From contig NC_081412.1 in the NCBI RefSeq assembly GCF_030272615.1, positions 478,365,657 to 478,429,656 of the forward strand: a DNA stretch of 64,000 bases, given 5' to 3'. The notes below the pieces were generated by a model that ran no database searches, was not told where the DNA came from, and saw only the letters and a program-made list of their open reading frames with translations. This document shows positions 45,991 to 57,892 of the stretch, one piece after another. The stretch's first letter is position 1. Each line of letters starts with the position of its first letter. The stretch is from Cryptomeria japonica (Eukaryota > Streptophyta > Pinopsida > Cupressales > Cupressaceae). The translations under genes and the position numbers were made by a program.

Positions 45991-46857
45991 TTGACATGAT
46001 TTCATCAAGAAAAAGAATGACACCATCAAAGGATGATGTCAACATTGTCAAGATGACATCATATGGACAGTGTTGGGATAGATGATGTCAATGGACTAAT
46101 GGTGTAATTTTGAACTTTTGGGATGGATAGAAAAGTATGAAGGCAAGGGTAAACCAATTTTTTTAATAGACCAAGAAGGAATCAAAAAATTGCTAAGGAA
46201 AATAGCAAGTATTAGGGATCTCTAAGGTACTACTTGATGGGTTCCAAAAGAGGTAGAAGGGAATGGAAAATTTTCAACCAAAATATTTTAGTGAAATGAA
46301 GGTATAAGGGAATGTCATACATTTTAGAATATTCATGTTGGAGGGATATGTTCAATGGGGAATTGAAGGATGGAGAATTCTAAAAGTCTAATAATAAGAC
46401 TTCAAGGATTATAAATACCATAGAAATTATTCTTAAAGAGGAATGGGAATAAGGGAATTATCAACAAACCAATGAACTGATAAATATAACACTTAGCAAA
46501 GAATACACTTCAAACTTCAAGAATTGGGAATATGGGGAAATACATACCAAGGAGGAGGCATGATGGCATAGGAAACCATGAAATTTCAAAACTTAGGAAA
46601 CCTTTTTACGAGGTTCAAGGTGGGGAGTCAAGACTAATAGAAAAGGCATGATGGCATAGGAAACAATGAAATTTCAAAACTCCAACAAGGCTGACATTTA
46701 GTCAATTTTGTTCTTTTTAATTTGGATATTTGGCTAAGGCATGAAAGTGGGGACTTGTGTAGTAATTAGATGCATAAATACATTCAATATGGATCATTTA
46801 TAATATCTTAGACTAGTTATCATCAATGGGAAATGAAGGGTGGCCTGACATGCTAAT
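45991..46857. other. Unassigned sequence with a 37-bp direct repeat
   Basis: No coding motif was recognised. A 37-bp block beginning ggcatgatggcataggaaac occurs at 46558-46594 and 46645-46681 with one mismatch, 87 bp apart. The segment ends at the target duplication CTAAT (46853-46857) of the three-LTR composite. Confidence 0.45.
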
Positions 46858-48147
46858 TGTTGGACATTGTTGCTGCTAGGATATGTTGTTGTCATTGATG
46901 TCAACATATTCTTGTGATTTATTGCTCTGGTGGTTACGAATTGGTTTTTTGGGATCATGGTTTGGTGTATGGAGTACTTCTAGTTTCATTATATCTTTTT
47001 GTATTTTTTTTGGTGATCCGTGAAGCTTAATTGATCATATCATATGATCTGGTTTGCAATTGGTTTTGTTGATCAGTACTTTGCAGAGTTCGATATTTCC
47101 TCCGGTATATTCCAGTGTAATTAGATCTTGTGATAATTTTTTGGGAGATTTCTTGGGATGGTCTTGTGTATCTTCATTCCAAATGGTTCATGATTTGGTG
47201 CTCTACAAGTTATCTTTCTTCGTAACAGTTGTTATTGTTTGAGTGCTCTTGAGTTTCAGATGTTGATAGATGAAGATTTGATATGTGGTGTTGGTGCAGC
47301 TGTTACTGATGACTCTAACATGCTTGTTGGTCTTTCCTAATTGTGTCCTATTTGTTTTGATGATCTGCATTGATCGTTGTGCAAGTTCTTGGTGATTTTG
47401 TTGAATCGGTGATGTTCTTCATGTTATGTGGTATTCTTGGTGGTGTAGCATGTTGCGGTTGTTCTTGGCATGATTTCTAATGGTCTTGTGTATTTGGAGA
47501 TTTGGTTTAGGTCCATGTTATATCATGTATATCATTATATTGGTCCAGTGGTTGATCTTTGTATCGTGTGATGTAATTTTGTAATTGGGTGTTGAGAGTT
47601 TAGCCGACCTTGTTGTCAAGGTTGATGAATTGTATAAATAGGTGGTATAGTCATGTAATTTAGGTATCGAGGTTGTGTTTGCATTATAAGAGAGTGGTAT
47701 ATGTGGTACTTAAGAGAATTCATCTTTTGGTGTGGTGTATTGAGCAGAGATTGGTGTAGAGAAAAGAAATGTTCTTAGCCATAACTATCATCAAGCATTT
47801 GCAAATGCTATTATTGTAGTTCATTCCTTTCAGATTGTAGTCTAGTTCTTGTTGTAAGTCAGTGAGGCTTCCCTGAGGGTTGTATCCTTCTAGGTTATTG
47901 TATCTTGAGTTGTAATCTCTAGGTAGTGTGCTTGACTGCTGGTGCATTTCCCATTGTAATTATTTTCACATACTACTATAGAGTATCATCTTATTGTGGG
48001 TAGGTTCCGACCGTGTTTTTTCCCTTAACCGGTTTTCCATGTAAAAATCTTGGTGTTGTGTGTTGTGCTATCAATTTTCTTTTCTTTGTTGTTGTTGCAG
48101 TTTATTTGATTTGTATTTGTGGCTGAGTTTGTTGAAAAGGTGAAAAT
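46858..48147 (+). repeat. Composite LTR a, 3' end deleted
   Basis: It starts TGTTGGACATTGTTGCTGC. TATA box gtataaatagg near 47633-47640. The GGTTTTCCA module lies at about 48030-48040 with a decayed ACGT (atgt). Compared with the other two copies it stops in 'gtgaaaattga' and passes directly into integrase coding ('agtgtgtaggg...'). The last 40 or so bases of the LTR, the primer site, gag, protease and the integrase N-terminus are missing. Confidence 0.88.
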
Positions 48148-50590
48148 TGAAGTGTGTAGGGTGATAGATACTTTATGTTATCGATTAATGATTGTTCTAG
48201 AATGATGTCAGTTTTCTTTTTGAAGGAAAAATTAGAAGCATTGGACAAATTCAAGATATTCAAAGGAAAGGTTGAGAATGAGATAGGACTGAAGGTGAAA
48301 TGTCTAAAAACTGACAAAGGAGAAGAATTTTGTTTTGGTGAGTTTGATTCATTCTATGAGAAGCATAGAATTAGAAGAAAATTATCTGCTCCTAGAACCC
48401 CACAACAGATTGGAGTTGTTGAAAGGAAGAACAAAATTGTCTTGGATGTTGCAAGAACTATGTTGATTGAAGGGAATGTTCTAAAGATCTATTGGAGAGA
48501 ATTTGTTAGCACTATTGTTTACTTATTCAACCAAGTGCATATAAAAGGTGATACCATTAAGACTCCTTATGAGCTATGGTTTGGTCATGTTCGTACTGTG
48601 AGATATTTCAGAAATTTTGGTAGCAAGTGTTATATCAAGAGAGATGAAGATATAGGAAATTTTGATGCAAGAAGTGATGAAGGAATTTTCTTGGGATATT
48701 CAACAAAGATAAAATCCTATCGTGCTACAATAAGAGACTGAGAAAGATAGTAGAAAGTGCAAATGTGAAGGTTGATGATAACTGTGGAAAAAAAATCAAA
48801 GCATACGGATATGATGATGGTCAGCATATTGTTCTAACGCCTATTCAAACAGAAGAATTGAAGCATAATGATCATGTAGAGATAATTAATCTAAATATTG
48901 TTGTTGTCAGTGGAGAGATATAGGAACTTGAAAGTAATAATAATCAGAAGACTCTGAGGTATGTAAGATTGAATCACTTTGAAAATTAGATTGTTGGTGA
49001 TAAAAATAAAGGTGTGATGACTAGAAGAAGGCTAGCTACTGAAGAGGTATGTTTGATTTCCAAAATTGAACCTAAAGATTTTGTTGAGGCTTGCAAAGAT
49101 GACAATTGGATAAGGGATATGGAAAAAGAATTGAATCAGATTGAAAAGAATAACACATGGGAACTTGTACCTAGACCTAAAGATAATAATGTGATTGGTA
49201 CTAAATGGTTATTTAGAAACAAATGAATGAAGTCGGTGAAGTTGTCAGAAATAAACCAAGATTGGTATGCAAAGGATATTCACAAAAGGAAGGAATTGAT
49301 TATGAGGATACTTTTGCTCTGGTAGCTAGAATATAAGTTGTTAGACTATTGCTTGCATATGTTGCATATAAGGATTTCAAGGTATATCAGATGGATGTCA
49401 AGTTAGCTTTTTTGACAGGTGATCTTTAGGAAGAAGTCTACATTGAGCAACTTGATGGATTTTTATTAATAGATGATGGAGACATCGTATACAAATTGGA
49501 GAAATCTCTGTATGGATTGAAACAAGCCCCTGGAGCTTGGTATGCTAGATTGGATAAGTACTTGTTGAAATTAGGATTTAATAAAGGTATTGTTGATAGT
49601 AATTTGTATTTTAAGATTGAGAATGACAACATCTTGATTGCTGAAGTTTTTGTTGATGATATTATCTTTGGAGGAGATGATAACTTGAGTATGAAGTTTA
49701 TCGGTGATATGAAGAAAGAATTTGAGATGTCTATGATAGGAGAGATGAAATTTTTCTTAGGTTTGCAAATTTCACAGACTAACAAAATGTATTTTTATAT
49801 CTCAAGCAAAATATGTGAAGGAATTATTGAAGAATTTTGGGTTAGAAGACTCCAAACTGATTGGAACTCCTATGGTGACTGGCTGCAAATTATCTAAAAA
49901 TAATGAATCTCTGAAATCTAATCAATCTTTATACAGTTCTATGGTTGGTGGACTGTTATATTTGACTCAGACTAGACCAGTCATATGCATGTTGTGTGCA
50001 TGGTTGCTAGATATCAAGCTGATCTGAAAGAGAGTCATGTCACTGTTGTAAAGACGATATTCAGATACTTGAAAGGAACTATGGTTATGGTTTGTGGTAT
50101 CCAAGGAATGATGATTTCATGTTATGTGCTTGCATTGATGTTGATTGGGTTGGTGATGTTGATGATCCGAAGAGTACCTCCGGTGGTGCATTCTTTTTGG
50201 GTAATAATTTGGTTTCATGGGTGAGTAACAAACAAGATTCAGTTTCCCTATCTATTGTTGAAGTTGAGTACATTGTTGTTGCTAGTAACTGCACTCAGGT
50301 AGTTTGCATGAAGCAAATGTTGAAGGATATCAGAGTTATCTATGATGAGCTTACCATCATATATGTGATATTTCCAGTACTATTAATATGTCAAAGAACT
50401 TGGTGCAGCATTCAAAGACTAAACATGTATCAATCAAATATCATTTCTTAAGAGAAAAAGTCAATGGAGAGGAAGTGAAGTTGGACTATGTGTCTACAAA
50501 GGAATAGATTGCTGACATATTTACGAAGCCTTGCTTGTAGAAACATTTGTCATTTGAGAGACAATTTAGGGGTATCTACCCCTCTTGATG
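48148..50590 (+). pseudogene. pol: Composite unit 1 pol: integrase-RT-RNase H, broken
   Basis: Integrase core, open 48175-48741: NDCSRMMSVFFLKEKLEAL, KTDKGEEF and IGVVERKNKI supply the D, D and E positions. RT begins near 49014 (FVEACKDDNWIRDMEKEL, NNTWELVPRPKDNNVIGTKW), shifts frame near 49225, and continues to about 49900: [18 protein letters not shown] and an intact catalytic box FVDD (49649-49660). RNase H runs about 49900-50560, with SSMVGGLLYLTQTRP and, near 50230, NKQDSVSLSIVEVEYI. The C-terminal ADIFTKP lies near 50515. There are several stops. The order integrase then RT is copia. Confidence 0.88.
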
Positions 50591-50695
50591 ATAACTAGAT
50601 GCATTGAGTCGCATCAATCCAGTGGACTTCACAGTCTTATCTTTTTGTCTGGATTGACGAGTTGGTGTTGCTACTCTACTGGAGTAGTTAGTGTG

Positions 50696-50829
50696 TTTAA
50701 GGGGGAGAGAATCATGTGAAAAAAAAATTTATCTACTTGATCTTAGTGGGAGTCTGTTGGAGATGTTTTCTTTCTTTGCATTCATTTTTTTCACATTCAT
50801 ATGTTGCCATCAATGCCAAAGGGGGAGAA
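50696..50829 (+). promoter_or_regulatory. Composite unit 1 paired polypurine tracts
   Basis: AAGGGGGAGAGAATCATGTG (50699-50718) and CCAAAGGGGGAGAA (50816-50829) are about 120 bp apart; the second abuts LTR b. The same pair occurs before LTR c. Confidence 0.75.
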
Positions 50830-52167
50830 TGTTGGACATTGTTGCTACTAGGATATGTTGTTGTCATTAATGTCAATATGTTCCTGTGATTTATTGCTTC
50901 GGTGGTTGTAGATTGGTTTATTGGGATCATGGTTTTGTGTGTGGAGTATTTCTAGTGTCATTATATCTTTCTATATTGGTTTTGGTGATTTGGGAAGCTT
51001 AATTGATCATATCATATGATCCGGTTTGCAATTGGTTTCTTTTATCACTGCTTTATAGAGTTTGATATCTACTTCGATATATTCTGATGTGATCAGATCT
51101 TGGGCTAAGTTTTTGCAATATTTCTTGGGATAGTTGTGTGTATCTTCATTCCAGATGGTTCGTGATTTGGTGCTCTGCAAGTTATCTTTCTTCATAATAG
51201 TTGTTGTTATTTGAGCGCTCTTGAGTTTCAGATGTTGATCATGAAGATTTGATAAGTGGTATTGGTGTAGCTCTTACTGATGACTCTAACGTGCTTGTTG
51301 GTGTTTCATAATTGTGTACTATTTTTTTTCATGATCCATATTGATCTTTGTGCAATTTCTTGGTGATTTTGTTGAACCGGTGATGTTCTTCATGTTATGC
51401 GGTATTCCTGGTGGTGTAGCGTGTTGCGGTTGATCTTGGCATGATTTTCGATGGTCTTGTGTATTTAGAGATTTGGTTTAGGTCCATGTTATATCATGTA
51501 TATCATTATATTGTTCCTGTGGTTGATCTTTGTATCGTGTGATGTAATTTTGTAACTGGGTGTTGAGGGTTTAGCCGACCTTGTTGTCAAGGTTGATGAA
51601 TTGTATAAATAGGTGGTATAGTCATGTAATTTAGGTATTGAGGTTGTGTATGCATTATCAGAGAGTAGTATATGTGGTGCTTAAGCAAATTCATATTTTG
51701 GTGTGGTGTATTGAGCAGAGATTGGTGTAGATCAAACAAATTTTCTTAACTGGAACTATCATCGGGCATTTGCAAATGTTATTATTGTAGTTCATTCCTT
51801 CCGGATTGTAGTTCAATTCTTGTTGTAAGTCAGTGAGACTTCCCTAAGGGTTGTAACCTTTTTGGATATGGTATCTTAAGTTTTAATCTCTAGGCAGTGT
51901 GTATGAATGTTGGTGCATTCCCCATTGTAATTATTTTCACATACTACTGTAGAGTATCATCTTATTGTGGGTAGGTTCCCACCGTGGTTTTTCCATTAAC
52001 CGGGTTTTCCACGTCAAAATCTTGGTGTTGTTTGTTGTGGTATCAATTTGCTTATCTTTGTTGTTGTTGAAGTTTATCAGATTTGTAATTGTGGTTAAGT
52101 TTGTTTATCTGGTGAAAACTGATTCACCTCCCCCCTCTCATTTTTTCTTTCATTGATGTTGCTGACA
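50830..52167 (+). repeat. Composite LTR b (shared middle LTR)
   Basis: It starts TGTTGGACATTG and ends GTTGCTGACA. TATA box tataaata at about 51604-51611. Modules: GTTCCCACCGTGGTTTTTCC...GGGTTTTCCACGTC (51974-52015) and CTGATTCACCTCCCCCCTCTCA (52119-52140). It is intact in length (1338 bp). Confidence 0.9.
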
Positions 52168-52169
52168 AT

Positions 52170-52181
52170 TGGTATCAGAGC
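52170..52181 (+). promoter_or_regulatory. Composite unit 2 primer-binding site
   Basis: TGGTATCAGAGC, a perfect match to the plant initiator Met-tRNA primer site, starts three bases after LTR b. Confidence 0.92.
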
Positions 52182-54026
52182 TAGATCCCCTAGAAGAAGC
52201 TTAACTGCTTGAGGAGATCTGGGATGGCAATTGGAGAAGTAATATTTAAGAAGAAGAGACTGAGATTTGATGAAACTTGGTTGTAGCATAGGAGAATGTG
52301 TCATGTTAATTTTGATTCAATGATTAAGATCAGTTCTACTCAAGATGTTAGATATTTGCCTAAAATTGTTAAGCATGTTAATCTGGTATGTAAGGAATGT
52401 CAGATGGGTAAGCAAACAAGAATTTATTTCAAGATTAAGCAATATACATCTGATGGATTGCTAGATCTTGTGCATATTGACCTATGTGGACCTACAAATA
52501 TTAGAAGTGTGTAGGGTGATAGATACTTTATGTTATTGAATGATGATTATTCTAGAATGATGTGGGTTTTCTTTTTGAAAGAAAAATCAGAAGCATTGGA
52601 CAAATTCAAAATATTCAAAGCAAAGGTTGAGACTGAGACAGGACTGAAGGTGAACTGTCTGAGATCTGATAGAGGAGGAGAATTTTGATCCGGTGAGTTT
52701 GATTCATTCTATGAGAAGCATGGAATTAGAAGACAATTATTTTCTCCTAGAACAACAAAATAGAAAGGAGTTATTGAAAGGAAGAACATAATTGTCTTGG
52801 ATGCGGCAAGGACTATGTTGATTGAAGGAAATGTTCTAAAGATCTATTGGAATGAGCTATGGTTTGGTCAAGTTCCTACAGTGAGATATCTGAGAAATTT
52901 TGGTAGCGAGCATTATATCAAGAGGGATGGGGATATAGGAAAGTTTGATGCAAGAAGTGATGAAAGAATTTTCATGGGAAATTCAACAAATAGAAAAGCC
53001 TATTGTGCTACAATAAGAGAATGAGAAAGATAGTTGAAAGTGCGAATGTGAAGGTTGATGAGAACTATGAAAAAGAAATCAAAGCATGTGGATATGATGA
53101 TGGTCAGCATATTGTTCAAACGCCTATTCAGACTGAAGAATTGAAGCAAAATGATCTGGTAGATACAGTTAATCCGGATATTGTTGCTGCCAGTGCAGAG
53201 ATATAGGAACCTGAAAGTTAGAATAATCAAAAGACTCTAAGGTATGTAAGATTCAATCACTTGGAAAATCATATTATTGGTGATAAAAATAAAGGTGTGA
53301 TGACTAGAAGAAGGCTAGTTGTTGAAGAGGTATGTTTGATTTCAAAAATTGAACCTAAAGATGTTGTTGAGGCTTGCAAGAATGACAATCTGATAAGGGC
53401 TATGGAAGAAGAAATGAATTAGATTGAAAAGAATAACACATGGGAACTTATGCGTAGACCTAAAGATAAAAATGTGATTGGTACTAAATGGGTATTCAAG
53501 AACAAATTGAGTGAAGCTGGTGAAGTTCTCAGAAATAAACCAAGATTGGTATGCAAAGGATATTCACAAAAGGAAGGGATTGATTATGAGAAAACTTTTG
53601 CTCTGGTAGCTAGACTTGGAGTTGTTAGATTGTTGCTTGCATATGCTGCATATAAGGATTTCAAGGTATATCAGATGGATGTCAAGTTAGCTTTTCTGAA
53701 TGGTGATCTTGAGGAAGAAGTCTACATTGAGCAACCTAATGGATTTTCATTATTAGATGATGGAGACATGGTATGCAAACTGAACAAAGCTCTTTATGGA
53801 TTGAAACACACCCCTAGAGCCTGGTATGCTAGATTGGATAAATACTTGCTGAAATTAGGATTTAATAAAGGTACTATTGATTGTAATATGTATTTTAAGA
53901 TTGAGAATGATAACATCTTGATTGTTGAAGTTTTTGTTGATAATATTGTCTTTGGAGGAGATGATAACTTGAGTATGAAGTTTGTTGGTGATATGTAGAA
54001 AGAATTTGAGATGTCTATGATAGGAC

Positions 54027-56652
54027 TGTTAGAGTAATCGGGTCTTTACTTGATTAATTAAACGATATTTATTTAATTAATTAAGTTCCCCTTTATCTCT
54101 TTTACACTTAAGCTAACATTAGGTGCATAATAATTAATTCTTTTATTAATTATTATGTGCAAGCCTAGGGTTTCCCTTTTAGGGTTTTTTGACCTATTAG
54201 AGGTTGAATTCTATTCTTTGTATTATTATTCTATTACACATTTTTGTGAATACAGAGCTCTCAGATTCTTGAGCATTTTCCTGTGTTTATGTTTTTCTCT
54301 GTTGCTTTCTTTCTTCTCCTTGTAACAAGTTTATTCAGCTTGCAGAGATCATTTGGGCTCCTGTGGTGTTGTATTTCTCAACTCTCACATGGTATCTTAG
54401 CTTCAGATCTGCAACTACCTGTTCTTGTTTTGAGTTTTTTTTGCACTGGAAGCAAATCTGGGGTTTTAGAAGTTTTTTTTGTGCACCTAGGGATAGGCCT
54501 TTTTTTGAGCACTTTGGACCTAAACGGACCTCACCATCGTGCTCAGAAGACTCAAAAACCCATATGGTCATATAAAGCTTGATCATTTTCGACACCTAAG
54601 CCTCTGGGGGTATTTTTTTGTTCTGTACCAAGTCATATGGCCCTAGCATGCAGTTTGAGAAAAAATTTTGCCTTTTTACGGCATGCAAGCCGAAATTTGT
54701 TTGTTTTTTTTTAAAAAAAACAAAAAAACATTCAAAAAAATTGGCAGAGTTTTTTTTTTTTTTAAATCAAAATTTTTGGGTCAACCCACAGTACGCAAGG
54801 TACTGTGGGCCCCCTACCCTACAACAGGCTTGTACCTACACCATCATCGGCCCTGACAGGTCGAGCCCCCTCCCGCTGACCACTTCCTCGTCAGCCTTGA
54901 TAGAGCGGGCTTTGCCGCCGCCGCCCGCTTCCCCTCCGGCCTCCACCCCCTCCGCTGCCCTCCCACCGTCGCAGCCCGCCCGCCACTCCACCACCGGAGC
55001 CCCGCCCCCGAGCCACCTCCACCCGGCCCTGCCACCAGACAACCTCTCTCTTGCCTTTGAAGGGGGGTTGGTTTTTTCTTCATATCTTGAGCATATAGAG
55101 TCATTTTTTCAAAAACGAATAGGTGTCAGAAAGCTGGTTTTGAGCCGCACCTCATTGTATCAGAATTTTTTTCCAATTTTTTTATTTGACTATACTTTTT
55201 TCTAGTCAAAGTGGGGTCACTTTTCTGCACTTCCGAAGCCGTAGAATGTGCATCTGAACTCTGTTTTTTGAAAATTTTATATTGTTGGAAAACATGTTCT
55301 GTGTACTTTCTAGGCATATGATTTTTCTTTCCCAATTCTGCTCCAGGTATATTTTATTCAGTTTTTTGCTTTTCCACACTTTGGTGAATATCTTGGATGT
55401 TTCAAGTCTTGGGATCTCCTTCTCTGAGTAGGATGTCTTGTTTTTTAATGTTCTTTCTGTTTCTAGTCTTCTTATCATTGTAGCATTTTATTTATGCAAA
55501 TACACTGAGATAAAGTGCCATCATACATTGTATACTTGGGATCTTGCACATCTTGTGCCTTATTATAAATGCACTACTTATAAAGTGTCATGGGGGGGTT
55601 GATGTTTGCCTTTGTTTGCCATCTACCTTTGTCACGTGAGTGTTCCTTCCATGACATTCACCTCATAATGTGTGTCAAGTGAGTGTTCCTTCTACGACAC
55701 TATGTACTTTCTCTGCACCTTCAATGTTCCTGGTTCTTCGTCATGTAGTTCTTGTTGACCGTCATTTTCAGTGTACCTATCCCTCTCCCTTTTTCAGCAT
55801 TATGGGGAGGTTTGTCCTATTGGTTCTAATGGTTCCTTGGTTCGATTGATCAACTCTTCAAGCTTTGGTGTTTCATGCCATCTGTATCTTCAAGTTCAAT
55901 TGTTTGCCTTTGTTTTCCATCTGAATCGAGTAGTGTCATTTGAGGGCACTCATGTAGATTGCAGTCTTCTCTACCTAGTCATGTTTTATTTTAGTGGAGG
56001 TTCTTCAGATCAGCAGTTACTCCTCGACAGTGTTTGCAGCTATTTCATGCTTCAGTGGTGTTCTTCTTTCTCTTCCTTTGTTCCTATCTTCTGGAACATT
56101 CTTGTTTGGAGGCTTCTTAATCCTTCACTTGAGCTTTCATCTCTTTTTGGAGAGGAGTTTTGTTCCCACTGGGTTTTCTCATTTTTCTTCATTTCATAGA
56201 GATTTCCTTGTATTTGGGTACCTGATCAGGACTTGTTGTCGGGACCCATCTTTCTTGCTTTCAGTAGTTGTTCTAGGTTTTAGCTTCTCCCTAAGTCTAG
56301 CTTAAGGGGGGTGTTAGAGTAATCGGGTCTTTACTTGATTAATTAAACAACATTTGTTTAATTAATTAAGTACCCCTTTATCTCTTTTACACTTAAGCTA
56401 ACATTAGGTGCATAATAATTAATTATTTTATTAATTATTATGTGCAAGCCTAGGGTTTTCCCTGTCAGGGTTTTTTGACCTATTAGAGGTTGAATTCTTT
56501 TCTTTGTACTATTATTCTATTACACATTTTTGTGAATACAGAGCTCTCATATTCTTGAGCATTTTCCTATGTTTATGTTTTTCTCTGTTGCTTCCTTGCT
56601 TCTCCTTGTAACAGGTTTATTCAGCTTGTAGAGATCATTTGGGCTCCTGTGG
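54027..56652 (+). mobile_element. Nested non-autonomous LTR element
   Basis: 5' LTR 54027-54389 (TGTTAGAGTAATCGGG...CTCTCACA), primer site TGGTATCTTAGC (54390-54401), 1.9 kb of internal DNA, polypurine tract CTTAAGGGGGG (56301-56311), and 3' LTR from 56312. The LTRs are very similar over about 340 bp. The 3' LTR stops at ctcctgtgg (56652), lacking the last 23 or so bases (tgttgtatttctcaactctcaca). No gag or pol motif is present. The longest open frame (54618-55205, 195 codons) crosses a GC-rich, Pro/Ala-coding island (54800-55060) and may be fortuitous or derived from captured sequence. It inserted in RT of composite unit 2. In place of a 5-bp duplication, 97 bp of RT is repeated on its far side. 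Confidence 0.88.
54800..55060. other. GC-rich island in the nested element
   Basis: About 260 bp of strongly C-rich sequence (plus strand) in an AT-rich element. In one frame it encodes a Pro/Ala/Ser-rich stretch (PPPPASPPASTPSAALPPS). The other frames and strand are open too, as expected of such composition. It could be a captured plant gene fragment; I recognise no parent. Confidence 0.55.
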
Positions 56653-56749
56653 GTTTTTGTTGATAATATTATCTTTGGAGGAGATGATAACTTGAGTATG
56701 AAGTTTGTCAGTGATATGCGGAAAGATTTTGAGATGTCTATGATAGGAC
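56653..56749 (+). repeat. 97-bp duplication of RT sequence flanking the nested element
   Basis: It repeats 53930-54026, from gtttttgttgataat to tctatgataggac, with about seven differences, and then continues into unduplicated RT. Both copies encode FVDN in place of FVDD, so both come from this lineage and not from unit 1. Confidence 0.92.
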
Positions 56750-57755
56750 AAATGAAATTTTTCTTAGGTTTGCAGATTTCATAGACTGAAAAAGGTATTT
56801 TTATATCTCAAACTAAATATGTGAAGGAATTATTGAAAAATTTTGGGTTAGAAGACTCCAAACCGGTTGAAACTCCTATGGTGACTAGCTGCAAATTATC
56901 TAAAAAGATGAATCTTCGAAAGCTAATCAGTCTTTATACAGATCTATGGTTGGTGGACTGCTATATTTGACTCAGACTAGACTGGACATTATGCATGCTA
57001 TGTGCATGGCTACTAGATATCAAGTTGATATGAAAGAGATTCATGTCACTTCTATAAAGAGGATATTCAAATACTTGAAAGAAACTGTGGATTATGGCCT
57101 GTGGTATTTGAGGAATGATGATTTCATGTTATGTGCTTACACCGATGTTGATTGGGTTGGTGATGTTGATGACCGAAAGAGTACCTCTGGTGGTGCATTC
57201 TTTTTGGGTAAGAAATTGGATTCATGGGCGAGTAACAAATAAGATTCAATTTCCCTATCTACTGTTGAAGCTGAGTACATTGTTGCTACTAGTAATTGCA
57301 CTCAAGTATTTTGGATGAAGCAAATGTTGAAGGATATCAGTTATCTATGATGAGCCTACTAGCATATATTGTGATAATTCCAGTGCTATTAATATGTCAA
57401 AGAAATTGGTGCAATTTCAAAGACTAAACATGTATCAATCAAATATCATTTCTTAAGAGAAAAAGTCAGTGAAGAGGAAGTGAAGCTAGAGTATGTGTCT
57501 AAAAAGGAATAGATTGTTGATATTTTTACCAAGCTTTTGTTTAAAGATACATTTGTCTATTTGAGAGACAAGTTAGGGGTATCTACCCCTCCTGATGAGA
57601 ACTAGATGCATTGATTCGCATTGATCTGGTGGACTTCACAGTATTATCTTTTTGTCTGGATTGACGAGTTGGTGATGCTACTCTACTGGAGTAGTTAGTG
57701 TTTTTAAGGAGGAGAGTAAGTTTGGTTTTCTATTTTGAGAATCTTTGGCATTGTT

Positions 57756-57892
57756 GTCAAAGGGGGAGAGAAGCATGTGAAAAATTGTTTTATCTACTTG
57801 ATCTTAAGATGAGTCTGTTGGAGATGTTTTGTTTCTTTGCATTGATTTTTTTTCACATTCATATGTTTCCATCAATTCCAAAGGGGGAGATT
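57756..57892 (+). promoter_or_regulatory. Composite unit 2 paired polypurine tracts
   Basis: GTCAAAGGGGGAGAGAAGCA (57756-57775) and CCAAAGGGGGAGAT (57879-57892), the second directly before LTR c. Confidence 0.78.

Larger units (their letters stand above)
52224..57560 (+). pseudogene. pol: Composite unit 2 gag-pol, deleted and interrupted
   Basis: An ATG at 52224 (MAIGEVIFKKKRLRFDETW) looks like the gag start, but within about 60 bp the sequence becomes the GAG-pre-integrase segment (HRRMCHVNFDSM near 52290; CKECQMGKQTR near 52395). Almost all gag and the protease are deleted. Integrase runs from about 52520 and lacks about 27 codons that unit 1 has after LKIYW (near 52850). RT is open 53450-53998 ([18 protein letters not shown]) with the catalytic box changed to FVDN (53933-53944). 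The nested element interrupts RT at 54027. Coding resumes at 56653 after a 97-bp duplication and runs through RNase H (SSMVGGLLYLTQTRL-type near 56945, DVDWVGDVDDRKSTSGG near 57145) to about 57540. Further stops occur. Confidence 0.87.

Noticed and set aside
54836-55104. Gly/Ala-rich minus-strand open frames
   Set aside because: They mirror the C-rich island of the nested element; a composition artefact.
55771-56305. Plus-strand open frames of 142 and 103 codons with hydrophobic segments in the nested element
   Set aside because: T-rich internal sequence of a non-autonomous LTR element gives Phe/Leu/Ser-rich translations in two frames. No conserved motif, so kept as non-coding.
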